A stretch of DNA of 64,000 nt, from contig JAIOJF010000034.1 in NCBI GenBank assembly GCA_019911965.1, positions 62,001-126,000 of the forward strand, written 5' to 3'. This document shows positions 38,948-47,658 of the stretch, piece after piece. This DNA is from Paracoccaceae bacterium. Lineage in GTDB: Bacteria > Pseudomonadota > Alphaproteobacteria > Rhodobacterales > Rhodobacteraceae. Made by a program: the position numbers and the translations under genes. Below the pieces are notes generated by a model. That model searched no databases. It saw only the letters and a list, made by a program, of their open reading frames with translations, and was not told the origin of the DNA. Every line of letters starts with the position of its first letter. Within the stretch, counting starts at the first letter, position 1.

Positions 38948-38973
38948 GGCCCGGCCCTGTCAGGGGCCGGGCC
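38948..38973 (+). terminator. Hairpin after potD
   Basis: GGCCCGGCCC (38948-38957) and GGGCCGGGCC (38964-38973) with a short loop, 8 bp after the stop. Very GC-rich but followed by only two T residues. Confidence 0.6.
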
Positions 38974-39070
38974 TTGCCCTGCCGACTTCCCCATACCCGT
39001 TTTCCTGACCTGCCAGCGGACCGCCACAGGCGCACAGGCCCGCCCGGCTCAGCCTGAAGGAGCGCCCGCC

Positions 39071-40492
39071 TTGTCCGATACCGATCTTTGCTACATGACC
39101 GCCGACGCCGCTATCGCCGCGTTCACCGCCAGAACCCTGTCGCCGGTCGACCTGATGCAGGCGGTGATCGCCCGTGCCGAAGCCGTGCAGGACGACCTGA
39201 AGCCATTCACCTATACCCATTACGACGAAGCGATGGATCAGGCCCGCCAGTCCGAGGCGCGCTATGCCAAAGGCACGCCAATGGGTACGCTCGACGGCCT
39301 GCCGATCGGCATCAAGGATGAAAGCGAGATTGCCGGCAAGCCGACCTCGAACGGCTCGCTGATCATGAAGGATCATGTGGCCGAAACCACGTCGGCCAAT
39401 AACCAGCGCATCATCGCCGAAGGCGGCATCGTCCATGCCCGCACCGCCACGCCGGAATTCTCGTCTGCCGGGGTCACCTGGTCGCGGCTCTGGGGCGTCA
39501 CCCGCAATCCCTGGAACCCCGAGTTTTCCCCCGGCGGCTCCAGCGGCGGCGCGGCGGCCTCGCTGGCGGCGGGCACATCGACGCTCTGCACCGGTTCGGA
39601 TATCGGTGGGTCGATCCGCATTCCGGCCTCGACCTGCGGCCTGGTCGGCTACAAGCCGCCCTATGGCCGCAATCCCGACGACCCGCCCTTCAATCTGGAC
39701 TTCTACTGCCATACCGGACCTTTGGCCCGCAGCGTGCGGGACGCGATCCGCCTGCAAAACGTGATGTGCGGCCCGCATCCGACGGATATCGTCAGCCTGC
39801 GCCCGAAACTGGTGCTGCCCAGCGAATACGAACCCATCAAGGGCTGGAAGATCGCTTATTCGCCCGATCTCGGCGGCTTCGAGATCGACCCCGAAGTGCG
39901 GCGCAACACCGAAGCCGCGCTGCAGGTGTTCCGTGATCTCGGTGCGACGGTCGAAGAAGTTGATATCGGCTGGGGCCCCGAGGTGCTGGAGGCCGGCTTG
40001 GCCTATCTCGCGCATCTGTTCGGCGGCTATCTGTCAACTCTGCTGGCCGACCACGCCGACGAGATGACGCCCTATTGCCGCGATCTGGCGGAACGCGCAT
40101 TGGGCTCCACCGCGCAGGATTTCGTTGCTTCGCTGGAGGTCGCAGGCCAGATGTACCTGACCCTCGGGCCGATCCTGGAACGCTACAATGTGCTGATCTG
40201 CCCGACCTCTGGCCTGCCATCGGTCAAGGCGGATTTCCAGCCCACCAGCGAAAGCCTGTCGATCAACGGCAAGCCGGTCGATCCGATGCTGGGCTGGGTG
40301 CTGACCACGCCCTTCAACACGATGAGCCGTTGCCCGGTGCTGTCGGTTCCTTCGGGACATGCGGCCAACAACGTACCGACCGGCATCCAGATCGTCGGGC
40401 GCACCTATTCGGACGCCGACGTGTTCCAGGCCGCACTGGCCTACGAAACCGCTTTGGGCGGCTGGTACAAGGACCGCCTGCCGGCGCTCTGA
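39071..40492 (+). CDS. Amidase signature family enzyme
   Basis: 473 aa serine hydrolase of the amidase (GatA/AtzF-like) family. The Ser-cisSer-Lys triad is visible: Lys in LPIGIKDESEIAG (about 80), cis-Ser and Ser in PGGSSGGAAASLAAG...TGSDIGGSIRIPA (about 157-185). Substrate unknown. The start is taken as TTG at 39071, because AAGGAG lies about 9 nt upstream and the MSDTDLCYMTA start is family-like; the ATG at 39095 is the alternative. It may belong functionally with the polyamine operon, but the terminator between them argues for separate transcription. Confidence 0.82.
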   Translation: MSDTDLCYMTADAAIAAFTARTLSPVDLMQAVIARAEAVQDDLKPFTYTHYDEAMDQARQSEARYAKGTPMGTLDGLPIGIKDESEIAGKPTSNGSLIMKDHVAETTSANNQRIIAEGGIVHARTATPEFSSAGVTWSRLWGVTRNPWNPEFSPGGSSGGAAASLAAGTSTLCTGSDIGGSIRIPASTCGLVGYKPPYGRNPDDPPFNLDFYCHTGPLARSVRDAIRLQNVMCGPHPTDIVSLRPKLVLPSEYEPIKGWKIAYSPDLGGFEIDPEVRRNTEAALQVFRDLGATVEEVDIGWGPEVLEAGLAYLAHLFGGYLSTLLADHADEMTPYCRDLAERALGSTAQDFVASLEVAGQMYLTLGPILERYNVLICPTSGLPSVKADFQPTSESLSINGKPVDPMLGWVLTTPFNTMSRCPVLSVPSGHAANNVPTGIQIVGRTYSDADVFQAALAYETALGGWYKDRLPAL

Positions 40493-40626
40493 GGCGAAGC
40501 CGGCCCCATCGCAGGATGCCGCCCTCCGGGGCGGGATATGTGACGCAGCGTCCCGGCCATTCGCCGGCATATCCAGCACGCCACCGCGCTGCTACAATCC
40601 GTCCGTACCAATGCGACGGAGGCCAC

Positions 40627-42252
40627 ATGTCCCCCCTGAAACCCCGCACCATCCTTGAAACCCACGAGGTGATGAACCAGCCGGTCGCGCGCGGCGACGG
40701 CGATCTCTGGGCCGATGACACGATCCTGCGCCACTACGCCACCATCTTCGGGGCCGATACCGGCGATCTGGCCGACTATGGTGCCACGATGGGCCGCGAG
40801 GAGATGCGCGAGGCCGGGCAGATCGCCAACAAGGTGGTGCCGGAACTGCGCACCTTCGATCGTGGCGGACGGCGGATTGACGAGGTTACATTCCACCCCG
40901 CCTATCACCGCCTGATGCAGGCCGGGCTGGAAGCCGGCTTTGCCGCGCGCCCCTGGGAGGACCGCAAGGGCGGCCACGCCACCCATGCCGGGATGGTCTA
41001 CATGCAGGCGGAAATCGAGCCCGGCACCTCCTGCCCGATGACCATGACCTATGCGTCGATCCCGGCCCTGAAGGACAATCCCGACATCGCCCGCGACTGG
41101 GTGCCCCGCGCCCTGTCGCGCCGCTACGATGCCTCATCACGCCCGGCAGCCGACAAGGCAGGTGTCACCATCGGCATGGCGATGACCGAAAAGCAGGGCG
41201 GCTCGGACGTGCGCGCCAATTCCACCCGCGCCACGCCCGAGGGCGACCATTACCGCCTGCGCGGGCATAAATGGTTCTGCTCGGCCCCGATGTGCGACGC
41301 CTTCCTGACGCTGGCGCAGGCCCCGGACGGGCTGACCTGTTTTCTGGTGCCGCGCTGGACACCCGACGGCGAGCGCAACCCGATCCAGATCCTCAGGCTG
41401 AAGGACAAGCTTGGCAATCGCGCCAATGCCTCATCCGAGATCGAGTACCACGATGCCTTCGCCTGGCGTCTGGGCAACGAGGGTGATGGCGTCAAGACCA
41501 TCGTCGAAATGGTCCACCACACGCGGCTGGATACCGCGATGGCCCCGGCGGGACTGATGCGCGCCGCGCTGGACGAGGCGCATTGGTGGATTTCCGGGCG
41601 CTCGGCCTTCCAGCGAAGGCTGATCGACCAGCCCTTGATGCGCGCGGTTCTTGCCGACATGGTGGTCGAACTGGAAGCCTCCGCCGCCATCGGCATGCGG
41701 GTGGCGCAGGCCTTCGACGGCACCAGCCCTGAAGATCGCGCCTTCGCCCGGATCGCCGTGGCAACCGCGAAATTCCTGTCCAACAAGCGCTGCGTGCCGT
41801 TCATCTGCGAAGCGATGGAATGCCTCGGCGGCGTCGGCTATGTCGAGGAAAGCCCGATGCCGATGCTGTACCGCGAGGCGCCGCTGAACTCGATCTGGGA
41901 AGGCTCGGGCAACGTGATCTGCCTTGATATCCAGCGCACGCTGGCCCGCGAACCAATGGCGGGCGAGGTGGCGATGGCGGAACTCGCCGCCGCCAGGGGG
42001 GCCGACCGCCGCTATGACGCCGAACTCGCCGCCTTCCGGGACCGCTGGCCGAACGGCGCGCCCGAGGCCGAAGCCCGCTGGTTCGCCGAACGCCTCGCCA
42101 CGCTGTTGCAGGCCTCGATCCTGCTGCGCCACGCGCCCGAGGCGATCGCCGATACCTTCATGGCCACCCGCATCGCCCGTAAACGCGGCGACATCATCGG
42201 GGCCATTGCCAAGGGTGATGTCTCGGCGATCATGGCCCGCTTGAGCACCTAA
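40627..42252 (+). CDS. AidB-like acyl-CoA dehydrogenase
   Basis: 541 aa, exactly the length of E. coli AidB, and longer than catabolic acyl-CoA dehydrogenases (about 380-400). Family landmarks: MTEKQGGSDVRANST (about 182-196), RLKDKLGNRANASSEIEY, ECLGGVGYVEESPMPMLYREAPLNSIWEGSGNV (about 400-433). AidB is an FAD protein of the adaptive response to alkylation with weak acyl-CoA dehydrogenase activity. ATG 40627 starts the conserved region; the frame opens earlier over the amidase end without support. Confidence 0.87.
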   Translation: MSPLKPRTILETHEVMNQPVARGDGDLWADDTILRHYATIFGADTGDLADYGATMGREEMREAGQIANKVVPELRTFDRGGRRIDEVTFHPAYHRLMQAGLEAGFAARPWEDRKGGHATHAGMVYMQAEIEPGTSCPMTMTYASIPALKDNPDIARDWVPRALSRRYDASSRPAADKAGVTIGMAMTEKQGGSDVRANSTRATPEGDHYRLRGHKWFCSAPMCDAFLTLAQAPDGLTCFLVPRWTPDGERNPIQILRLKDKLGNRANASSEIEYHDAFAWRLGNEGDGVKTIVEMVHHTRLDTAMAPAGLMRAALDEAHWWISGRSAFQRRLIDQPLMRAVLADMVVELEASAAIGMRVAQAFDGTSPEDRAFARIAVATAKFLSNKRCVPFICEAMECLGGVGYVEESPMPMLYREAPLNSIWEGSGNVICLDIQRTLAREPMAGEVAMAELAAARGADRRYDAELAAFRDRWPNGAPEAEARWFAERLATLLQASILLRHAPEAIADTFMATRIARKRGDIIGAIAKGDVSAIMARLST

Positions 42253-42283
42253 ACGTTTTGCCGGAGGTGCGAAGCCTCCGGCT

Positions 42284-43300
42284 TCAGCCGCCGCTCACCC
42301 CGGCCTCGGCAAAGGTCGCCATGCCGGAATGACAGGCCAGTGCGCCTTTCAGCACCCCGATGGCCAGCGCCGCGCCCGATCCTTCGCCCAGCCGAAGGCC
42401 CAGCGACAACAAGGGCTCCTTGCCCAGCAGGTCCAGCATCCGGCCATGCGCCGCCTCGGCTGAAACATGCCCGGCCACGCAATGATCCAGCGCACCGGGG
42501 GATGCACGTTCCAGCACCGAGGCCGCCGCGGTGCAGATGAAGCCGTCCAGGATCACCGGGATACGCCGCATCCGCGCATGCAGGATCGCCCCCGCCATCG
42601 CCGCCAATTCGCGCCCGCCAAGGCAGCGCAGCACCTCCAGCGGATCGCCCAGGGCCGATGCGTGCCGCGCCAGCCCAGCCGCGACCACCTCGGCCTTCAA
42701 GGCCAGTCCCGCATCGTCCACACCGGTGCCACGGCCAACCCAATCCTCTGCCGCGCCACCGAACAGCGCCGCCGCCACCGCCGCCGCCGATGTGGTGTTG
42801 CCGATGCCCATCTCGCCCGTCACCAGCAGATCGGCGGCGGGATCGACCGCGTCCCAACCCGCCTGCAAGGCCGCCAGAAAATCCGCCTCGTCCATCGCCG
42901 GTTCGATGGTGAAATCCGCCGTCGGGCGCTCAAGCTCCAGCGCCTTCACCACCATCGTTGCCCCGAAACAGGCTGCCAACTGGTTGATCGCCGCCCCGCC
43001 GGCCTGGAAGTTCAGCACCATCTGCGCCGTCACTTCCGCCGGAAAGGCCGACACGCCTCGCGCCGCAACACCGTGATTGCCAGCGAAAATCGCCACCTGC
43101 GGGTACGAGATTTCCGGTGCCGCCTCGCCCCGCCATCCGGCATACCACAGCGCCAGATCCTCCAGCCGCCCCAGTGCCGCCGGTGGCTTGGTCAGCACCG
43201 CATTGCGCGCCTCGGCATCGGCTCGTGCCTGCTGATCAGGGCCAGGCAGTTCGGCAAGCAGGTGGCGGAAGGCGGCAAGGCTGGCGGGTGATGCGGTCAT
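42284..43300 (-). CDS. cobT: Nicotinate-nucleotide:dimethylbenzimidazole phosphoribosyltransferase
   Basis: 338 aa enzyme that activates the lower ligand of cobalamin as alpha-ribazole phosphate. Signature segments [22 protein letters not shown] (about 75-95), [18 protein letters not shown] (about 163-180), [11 protein letters not shown], and the catalytic Glu region [12 protein letters not shown] near the C-terminus. Diverges from cobS by 90 bp. Confidence 0.95.
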   Translation of the reverse strand: MTASPASLAAFRHLLAELPGPDQQARADAEARNAVLTKPPAALGRLEDLALWYAGWRGEAAPEISYPQVAIFAGNHGVAARGVSAFPAEVTAQMVLNFQAGGAAINQLAACFGATMVVKALELERPTADFTIEPAMDEADFLAALQAGWDAVDPAADLLVTGEMGIGNTTSAAAVAAALFGGAAEDWVGRGTGVDDAGLALKAEVVAAGLARHASALGDPLEVLRCLGGRELAAMAGAILHARMRRIPVILDGFICTAAASVLERASPGALDHCVAGHVSAEAAHGRMLDLLGKEPLLSLGLRLGEGSGAALAIGVLKGALACHSGMATFAEAGVSGG

Positions 43301-43390
43301 TTGGAAACTTTCCTTTAAACGGATTGAAGTCGCGCCTGTTTATCGGCAATGCTTTCAATTGACAGGCCGGAACACGAAAGGCCAGCACCC

Positions 43391-44152
43391 ATGAACGACC
43401 TTTTCCAGCGGCACGATATCGCAGCCGCCTTCACCCTCCTGACCCGCCTGCCGGTGCCCGCGGATCACGAGGCCGCCGCACAACGATCCGCGCATGCGGT
43501 CTGGGCCTGGCCACTGGTTGGTGCGGCACTCGGGGCTATGGCGGCGCTGGCGGCATCCATCATGTTGGCCCTTGGCACCGCGCCCGGCATCGCCGCCGCC
43601 ATCGCGCTGGCAAGTCTGGCACTCGCCACCGGCGCTTTGCACGAGGACGGGCTGGCCGATTGCGCCGATGGTCTGGCCGGCGGCCATGACCGCGACAGGC
43701 GCCTGGCGATCATGCGCGACAGCCGCATCGGCGCGTTCGGCGCGGTGGCGCTCGGGCTGGCGCTCCTGGCCCGCTGGTCGGGGATCGAGACCCTCGCCAG
43801 CGAAGGACACCTGTTCTGGCCGCTGGTCGCCATCGGCGCAATGTCGCGCCTGCCGATGGCGCTGGCGCTGTTCACCCTGCCACCGGCACGAACCGACGGA
43901 CTTGCTGCCGGGGTCGGCCTGCCGCCGCCACAAGCCATTGCCGCCGCCTCGGCCATCGCACTGGCCTTTGCGCTGATCGCCTTTGGCTGGGGCGCAATCG
44001 CACTGGTATTCTGGTGCCTGGCCGCCACCTTGCCCCTGTTCCTGACCGCCCGCCGCCTGATCGGCGGGCAGACCGGCGACATCCTCGGCGGCAGCCAGCA
44101 ACTGGCGGAAATAGCGGGCCTTGCGGTCGCCACCGCCCTGATCGCGGCCTGA
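43391..44152 (+). CDS. cobS: Adenosylcobinamide-GDP ribazoletransferase (cobalamin synthase)
   Basis: 253 aa membrane enzyme that joins AdoCbi-GDP and alpha-ribazole. Conserved cytosolic motifs GALHEDGLADCADGLAGG (about 78-95) and RDSRIGAFGAVAL (about 110-122), followed by several hydrophobic helices. ATG 43391 is preferred to an earlier frame opening. Its downstream flank (44163-44234) carries the target repeat of the Mu-like element. Confidence 0.93.
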   Translation: MNDLFQRHDIAAAFTLLTRLPVPADHEAAAQRSAHAVWAWPLVGAALGAMAALAASIMLALGTAPGIAAAIALASLALATGALHEDGLADCADGLAGGHDRDRRLAIMRDSRIGAFGAVALGLALLARWSGIETLASEGHLFWPLVAIGAMSRLPMALALFTLPPARTDGLAAGVGLPPPQAIAAASAIALAFALIAFGWGAIALVFWCLAATLPLFLTARRLIGGQTGDILGGSQQLAEIAGLAVATALIAA

Positions 44153-44174
44153 AAACCCGCGGCTTCTTTTTGGC

Positions 44175-44234
44175 AGAAATACTCGCGGGGGGTCCGGGGG
44201 GTGGCAACCCCCCGGCTTCGGCCCCAATAGCATT
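44175..44234. repeat. Left copy of 60-bp direct repeat flanking the Mu-like element
   Basis: Identical over all 60 bases to 52484-52543. It contains a hairpin (CCGGGGGGT / ACCCCCCGG around GGCA) that probably terminates cobS. The left side continues smoothly into the host motif CTTCTTTTTGGCAG. The last base abuts the element's TG end at 44235. Confidence 0.9.
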
Positions 44235-44243
44235 TGTAAGTAT

Positions 44244-44283
44244 TCATCTGGTTTGATTGGCTGTTATCAGATGGTTTGACCCG
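44244..44283 (+). promoter_or_regulatory. Left-end transposase binding sites L1 and L2
   Basis: TCATCTGGTTTGATTGG (44244-44260) and TCAGATGGTTTGACCCG (44267-44283) share TCANNTGGTTTGA with two inverted copies at the right end. L1 begins 9 nt inside the TG end; L2 follows 23 bp later. This fits MuA-type end recognition sites. Confidence 0.75.
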
Positions 44284-44362
44284 CATTTATCCGGGTATAT
44301 CTGGGAATAACCGAGTACATCTGATTACCCAAAATATATAGGGATTAGACGGATTATTTCAA

Positions 44363-44406
44363 CTGAAACCCAACGCTTTTTTGTATTTCTTTGCGGTGGG
44401 TTTCAG
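44363..44406 (-). terminator. Inverted repeat directly after the Mor-like gene
   Basis: CTGAAACCCA (44363-44372) pairs perfectly with TGGGTTTCAG (44397-44406), which touches the stop codon of the last leftward gene. Loop of 24 nt and no clear U tract, so a weak or Rho-assisted terminator. Between this and the L sites (44284-44362) I see only AT-rich sequence. Confidence 0.5.
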
Positions 44407-44745
44407 TCACTTCAGCCACCCTCGGACGCTCACATCGGTTACATGAAGTCGGCGGGCAATATCGCTGATCGAATGGCCTTTTGCACGCACTACTTGTGCC
44501 GTCCATTGTTTTGCGAGGGGCACGCGGCGTTGCAGGAGATGCAGATTTTCGCCCAGTCGCTTCGCCTTTTCGTAGCCGACCAGGGCTTCGAGATGGCTCT
44601 TGCCTTTGGGGTCAACCGGTATGCTGATACCCGCGCCACCAAACGCCAGAAGAAAATCAATCGTCAGATCAATCCCAAGGATTTCGACGTAGAGCGCGAC
44701 CTGTGCGGGCGGTTGCGGGTAGATCGGGACAAGATCATTTGTCAT
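44407..44745 (-). CDS. Mor/C-family phage transcription activator-like protein
   Basis: 112 aa. The pattern matches Mor/C activators of Mu: a central LAFGGAGISIPVDP segment (Mor proteins have an FGG...YIPK-type strand), a helix LVGYEKAKRLGENL, and a C-terminal HTH VVRAKGHSISDIARRLHVTDVSVRGW. Mor and C switch on middle and late transcription in Mu. ATG 44745 overlaps the upstream stop (ATGA); a slightly longer start at 44766 exists. It is unusual that the activator is the last gene, distal to the head genes, instead of preceding them. Assignment is by motif pattern only. Confidence 0.62.
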   Translation of the reverse strand: MTNDLVPIYPQPPAQVALYVEILGIDLTIDFLLAFGGAGISIPVDPKGKSHLEALVGYEKAKRLGENLHLLQRRVPLAKQWTAQVVRAKGHSISDIARRLHVTDVSVRGWLK

Positions 44746-45167
44746 GCCCGCAACCTTTGCCACCATCGGTGAATTGAACTGAGGCTGACGCGCCGACCAG
44801 GTGGAAACGCTTCCTTTACCGCTTCGGCGATTTCCTTGAAGGTCATGGTTTCGATCCGGGCGCTGACAAAAGCGTTCAGATCAGCGTCGGTATTCAGCCT
44901 GGACGGTCTGCCCATCCGATGCTCGCGCCGGTAATCCGCTTCGGAAATCACGCCTTTGACAGAGCCGTTGAAACCCTGTGAAACCCCGGTTTGATCGGGC
45001 TTTGAAAGTGCGATCAGGGCTTGTTCTTGCGCGTCGGACGCCAGCCGGGTCAGATCACGCGCCTTTGTTACCTTCGCAATGGCAAGTTCCAGCTTCTGCT
45101 CCGCACAAATTTCAGGCCGGACGTTGCGGCCCGATTTGCCATTTACCTGATTCTGCTTGCCTGTCAT
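44742..45167 (-). CDS. Phage HTH protein, gp27/DUF3486-like (small-terminase type?)
   Basis: 141 aa from ATG 45167 (frame open to 45323). The N-terminal half is helical and charged, without a recognisable domain. The last 55 residues contain MGRPSRLNTDADLNAFVSAR, MTFKEIAEAVKEAF and LSSIHRWWQRL, the G(R)PS-x-HTH arrangement seen in the Mu gp27 family, which is thought to be the small terminase. If so, it would be a packaging DNA-binding protein without a large terminase partner in this element. It could equally be another HTH regulator. Confidence 0.45.
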   Translation of the reverse strand: MTGKQNQVNGKSGRNVRPEICAEQKLELAIAKVTKARDLTRLASDAQEQALIALSKPDQTGVSQGFNGSVKGVISEADYRREHRMGRPSRLNTDADLNAFVSARIETMTFKEIAEAVKEAFPPGRRVSLSSIHRWWQRLRA

Positions 45168-45296
45168 CTTGGTCCTTGCAGGTGTGACACGGTGAAATTC
45201 TCCCGGCCGTAGCACGACCAAATGGTCGGAGCGCCATGCGGGGTTTCCGGCAAATGACCGGACGGGAGGCCCCGCCACCTGCACCCTTCTTTTCGG

Positions 45297-45339
45297 GGCA
45301 CCCTGAGCCGCGAGATATGACATCGCCGCTCAGGGTGCC
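45297..45339. other. Strong inverted repeat between gpI and gp27-like genes
   Basis: Perfect 12-bp arms GGCACCCTGAGC (45297-45308) and GCTCAGGGTGCC (45328-45339) around a 19-nt loop. It lies in the 242-bp gap after the gpI stop. There is no U tract on either strand, so an attenuator, RNA-stability element or protein site is as likely as a terminator. I see no convincing gene in this gap. Confidence 0.6.
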
Positions 45340-45409
45340 GTCCTGGGCAAGGCATGGCTGACACACCTGCCTGGATCAGACCGGAGTTTCCGCCGAACCG
45401 GCCCGATGC

Positions 45410-46375
45410 TCATTCCTTCAGATTGCCGGGCTTGAGGCCAAGCTGAGCACAAACAGCGTCGGCTTCATCCGACCCACGGTCGCCTTGTCCAGATACCTGA
45501 TATGCCTGCAACACTGCGGGTTTCATCAAATGCGCATAGGCGGGTGTGGCCGACGCAATGAATCGCTCGAAACTGTCTTCATCCTGACGGCAAAGGGCGG
45601 TTGCCCAGGGCTTCATTGCCGGGGTGATGTAGCCTTTGCTCAACGCCGCTTCGACCTTGGCGTTTGCCCGTTCCTGTCCCATTGTCGCGATCCGTGCATT
45701 CCGGTCTTTTAGCAAGTCCTGAAGGGCTTCCAGCGGCACAAATCTTGAAGGATCGGAAAACCCGGCTGTTGCACCGGCGATCTTGTCTTCAACGGCAGCG
45801 ATGATCGCATCTTCTGAAGCGTCATCCGACAGGCCAAGGAGTGCGACAAGCCGCTCCATCAATGTCTGAATTTCCGGCACGGTGTTCTCCTGGCTGGCAA
45901 GCGCTGTAAGATGCAGGGCGGGACTGTGGACCAGCCCGGCACCTCTGAGCTTGACGATTTCCTTGGTTGCGGAATTGAACAGAAATGACGGGCTGAGAAA
46001 CCGGTATTCCTTGTTGGCGATCAGGTCGCGGGCCTTGGCCGTCCATTCGACACGCCCCCAAAGCCCGGTTGTCTCTACCCGCAAATCCTTGATCCACCCG
46101 GCGGCAGGAACCGGCCCGTTTTGGGTTGCGTCCGGCTTGTCGTTCTGGTGTTCATAATCCACCGGCAGGTCGATCCCACCCGCCCGAAAGGCGCTCAGCA
46201 CCTGTTCGGGATTGCTGATACTGAATGCCCGGCCATCGCGTGCGGTCATCGCCCCCTTGGGGAAGAGATGCACCCAGTCCGGTACTTGGCCAGATACTTC
46301 GCCAGGTGCCTGCCCTGGCGTGATTGCACGGTCACAGACCGCAATCTGCAAATCAGTCACCGGATTACTCCGCAA
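45410..46375 (-). CDS. Mu gpI-like prohead protease / scaffold protein
   Basis: 321 aa. The N-terminal protease part follows Mu-like prophage I proteins: WVHLFPKGAMTARDGRAF, LPVDYEHQNDK (likely catalytic His, residue about 76), GWIKDLRVETTGLWGRVEWT, FLSPSFLFN and HSPALHLTALAS. From about residue 165 the chain becomes helical and acidic with a scaffold character (LMERLVALLGLSDDASEDAII). In Mu, I is upstream of T; here it follows T, overlapping by 11 bp. Intact length suggests a functional assembly protease. Confidence 0.8.
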   Translation of the reverse strand: MRSNPVTDLQIAVCDRAITPGQAPGEVSGQVPDWVHLFPKGAMTARDGRAFSISNPEQVLSAFRAGGIDLPVDYEHQNDKPDATQNGPVPAAGWIKDLRVETTGLWGRVEWTAKARDLIANKEYRFLSPSFLFNSATKEIVKLRGAGLVHSPALHLTALASQENTVPEIQTLMERLVALLGLSDDASEDAIIAAVEDKIAGATAGFSDPSRFVPLEALQDLLKDRNARIATMGQERANAKVEAALSKGYITPAMKPWATALCRQDEDSFERFIASATPAYAHLMKPAVLQAYQVSGQGDRGSDEADAVCAQLGLKPGNLKE

Positions 46376-47258
46376 CGTATGGCGTTACGACAAGGTCCGC
46401 CGTGCCCTTCCAGGGGTTTGATCCGCCACCAGCCTTGATTTCGGTGTTCAGCAGGTGGAGCGCGTCGCTTTCCAGTGCCGGGGGAACCACCAGGATCGTG
46501 GGCGTAATCCCCAGCGACCGCCCGCCGTCAGATTTGAAATTCATCATCGCGGCCCTCGCAGCCGCATAGTTTTCCTCGTTCAGATCGCTTTTGGAGCCGA
46601 AGGCGAGTTGCCAAAGTCCAAATCCGGCATTGACGCGGGCGCGTATGCCATAAAGATATTCGTCATTCAGGAACACATGCGGGTCGTTCCGCCCGTCCAG
46701 GCGCTGAAACTCATAGGTTTCCCGTTCCTGCCAGATGATCGGGCGAACACCCCGGCCCACATCCAGAAGAAACCACGCAGCTTTGGCACCTGTCTGCATG
46801 TTGCTGACATTCGTGACCGCGCCGTCGATCTCGACCGGGTGGTCGGTATCAAAGAAGTTCTGCCCGTCGAAACAGTTGGTGCTGAAGCCATCTTTCAGCA
46901 GGCCAAAAATCAGTTCGTCAGGGTGGCGACGTGCACCCTGACCCATTTCCGAAAAGAACGGTTTGAAGATGCCGAGCCGGTCATCCGAGATGTCGTCGCG
47001 CCGGACTGATACGGTTGATTCAAACTTGCGGGTGGTAATGGTGAAGCTGTGCGCCTTCAGGCTGTTGACGTGCCGCTGACCGATCCACTCACGCAACTGC
47101 GGGAACATGCCGAGCCAGCCATAAGTTTCATCGCGCCCGGCACTGGGAACCGTCATCGCAACCCGGTCCATATGGGACGGTGCCTCAAGATAGGCGTCGG
47201 TGTAAACGGTCTGGAAACCTTTGAAGACCAGGTCGAGCGAATTGTCATTGATGAGCAT
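46365..47258 (-). CDS. Mu gpT-like major capsid protein
   Basis: 297 aa, near Mu gpT (305 aa). Characteristic text: the N-terminus MLINDNSLDLVFKGFQTVY, a middle DETYGWLGMFPQLREWIGQR (about 44-63), TRKFESTVSVRRDDISDDRLG (about 76-96) and a C-terminal APPALESDALHLLNTE-like segment. It should form the HK97-fold shell. ATG 47258 has AGGGAA upstream; the frame is open 23 codons earlier. It starts what looks like the late operon of the element. No portal gene precedes it. Confidence 0.85.
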   Translation of the reverse strand: MLINDNSLDLVFKGFQTVYTDAYLEAPSHMDRVAMTVPSAGRDETYGWLGMFPQLREWIGQRHVNSLKAHSFTITTRKFESTVSVRRDDISDDRLGIFKPFFSEMGQGARRHPDELIFGLLKDGFSTNCFDGQNFFDTDHPVEIDGAVTNVSNMQTGAKAAWFLLDVGRGVRPIIWQERETYEFQRLDGRNDPHVFLNDEYLYGIRARVNAGFGLWQLAFGSKSDLNEENYAAARAAMMNFKSDGGRSLGITPTILVVPPALESDALHLLNTEIKAGGGSNPWKGTADLVVTPYVAE

Positions 47259-47349
47259 TGCGGAAATTTCCCTGAATATTGGTTCCGGGAAAATGTACAA
47301 TGAAGCGAAACGCCGGGACACTCGCAACGGTTTGTGGAGAGATGGAAGG

Positions 47350-47383
47350 TGCTTGAAAAGCTGGTTTCAAACCTGCTTGAAAA
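47350..47383. promoter_or_regulatory. Repeat cluster upstream of the capsid gene, candidate late control site
   Basis: Two direct copies of TGCTTGAAAA (47350-47359 and 47374-47383) bracket the palindrome GGTTTCAAACC (47363-47373), about 90-125 bp upstream of the gpT start. The position fits an activator site for the late operon, for instance for the Mor-like protein. The remaining gap 47259-47658 holds this, the early terminator and no supportable gene. Confidence 0.4.
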
Positions 47384-47586
47384 TTAGCCCCGGCGATGCC
47401 TGAGTTAGTCCGTGACGACAGTTGCGCCCTGAAGGGCCGTAGAGGCTTGATTACCGAGTTTGGCCATGAAGGGATATGAAAACGTCTGACCCCGTTTAAA
47501 AAACGCACCAGAGCGTTCAATGAGGCCCTTTCTGCCATTGTGTCCCGCATGTATTCCGAAAGTCGGTGATTTGGTGGCAAAATGAA

Positions 47587-47614
47587 GGGGTGGCACCGCA
47601 TTGGCACCACCCCT
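47587..47614 (-). terminator. Terminator after gemA (early operon end)
   Basis: On the minus strand GGGGTGG ... CCACCCC forms a stem with further inner pairing (TGCC/GGTG type), followed by TTCATTTT. It lies 45 bp after the gemA stop and separates early genes from gpT-gpI. Confidence 0.65.
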
Positions 47615-47658
47615 CTTGCCGGGCCTTTTTGCCGGTATTGATGCAGATCGCGGACCTG

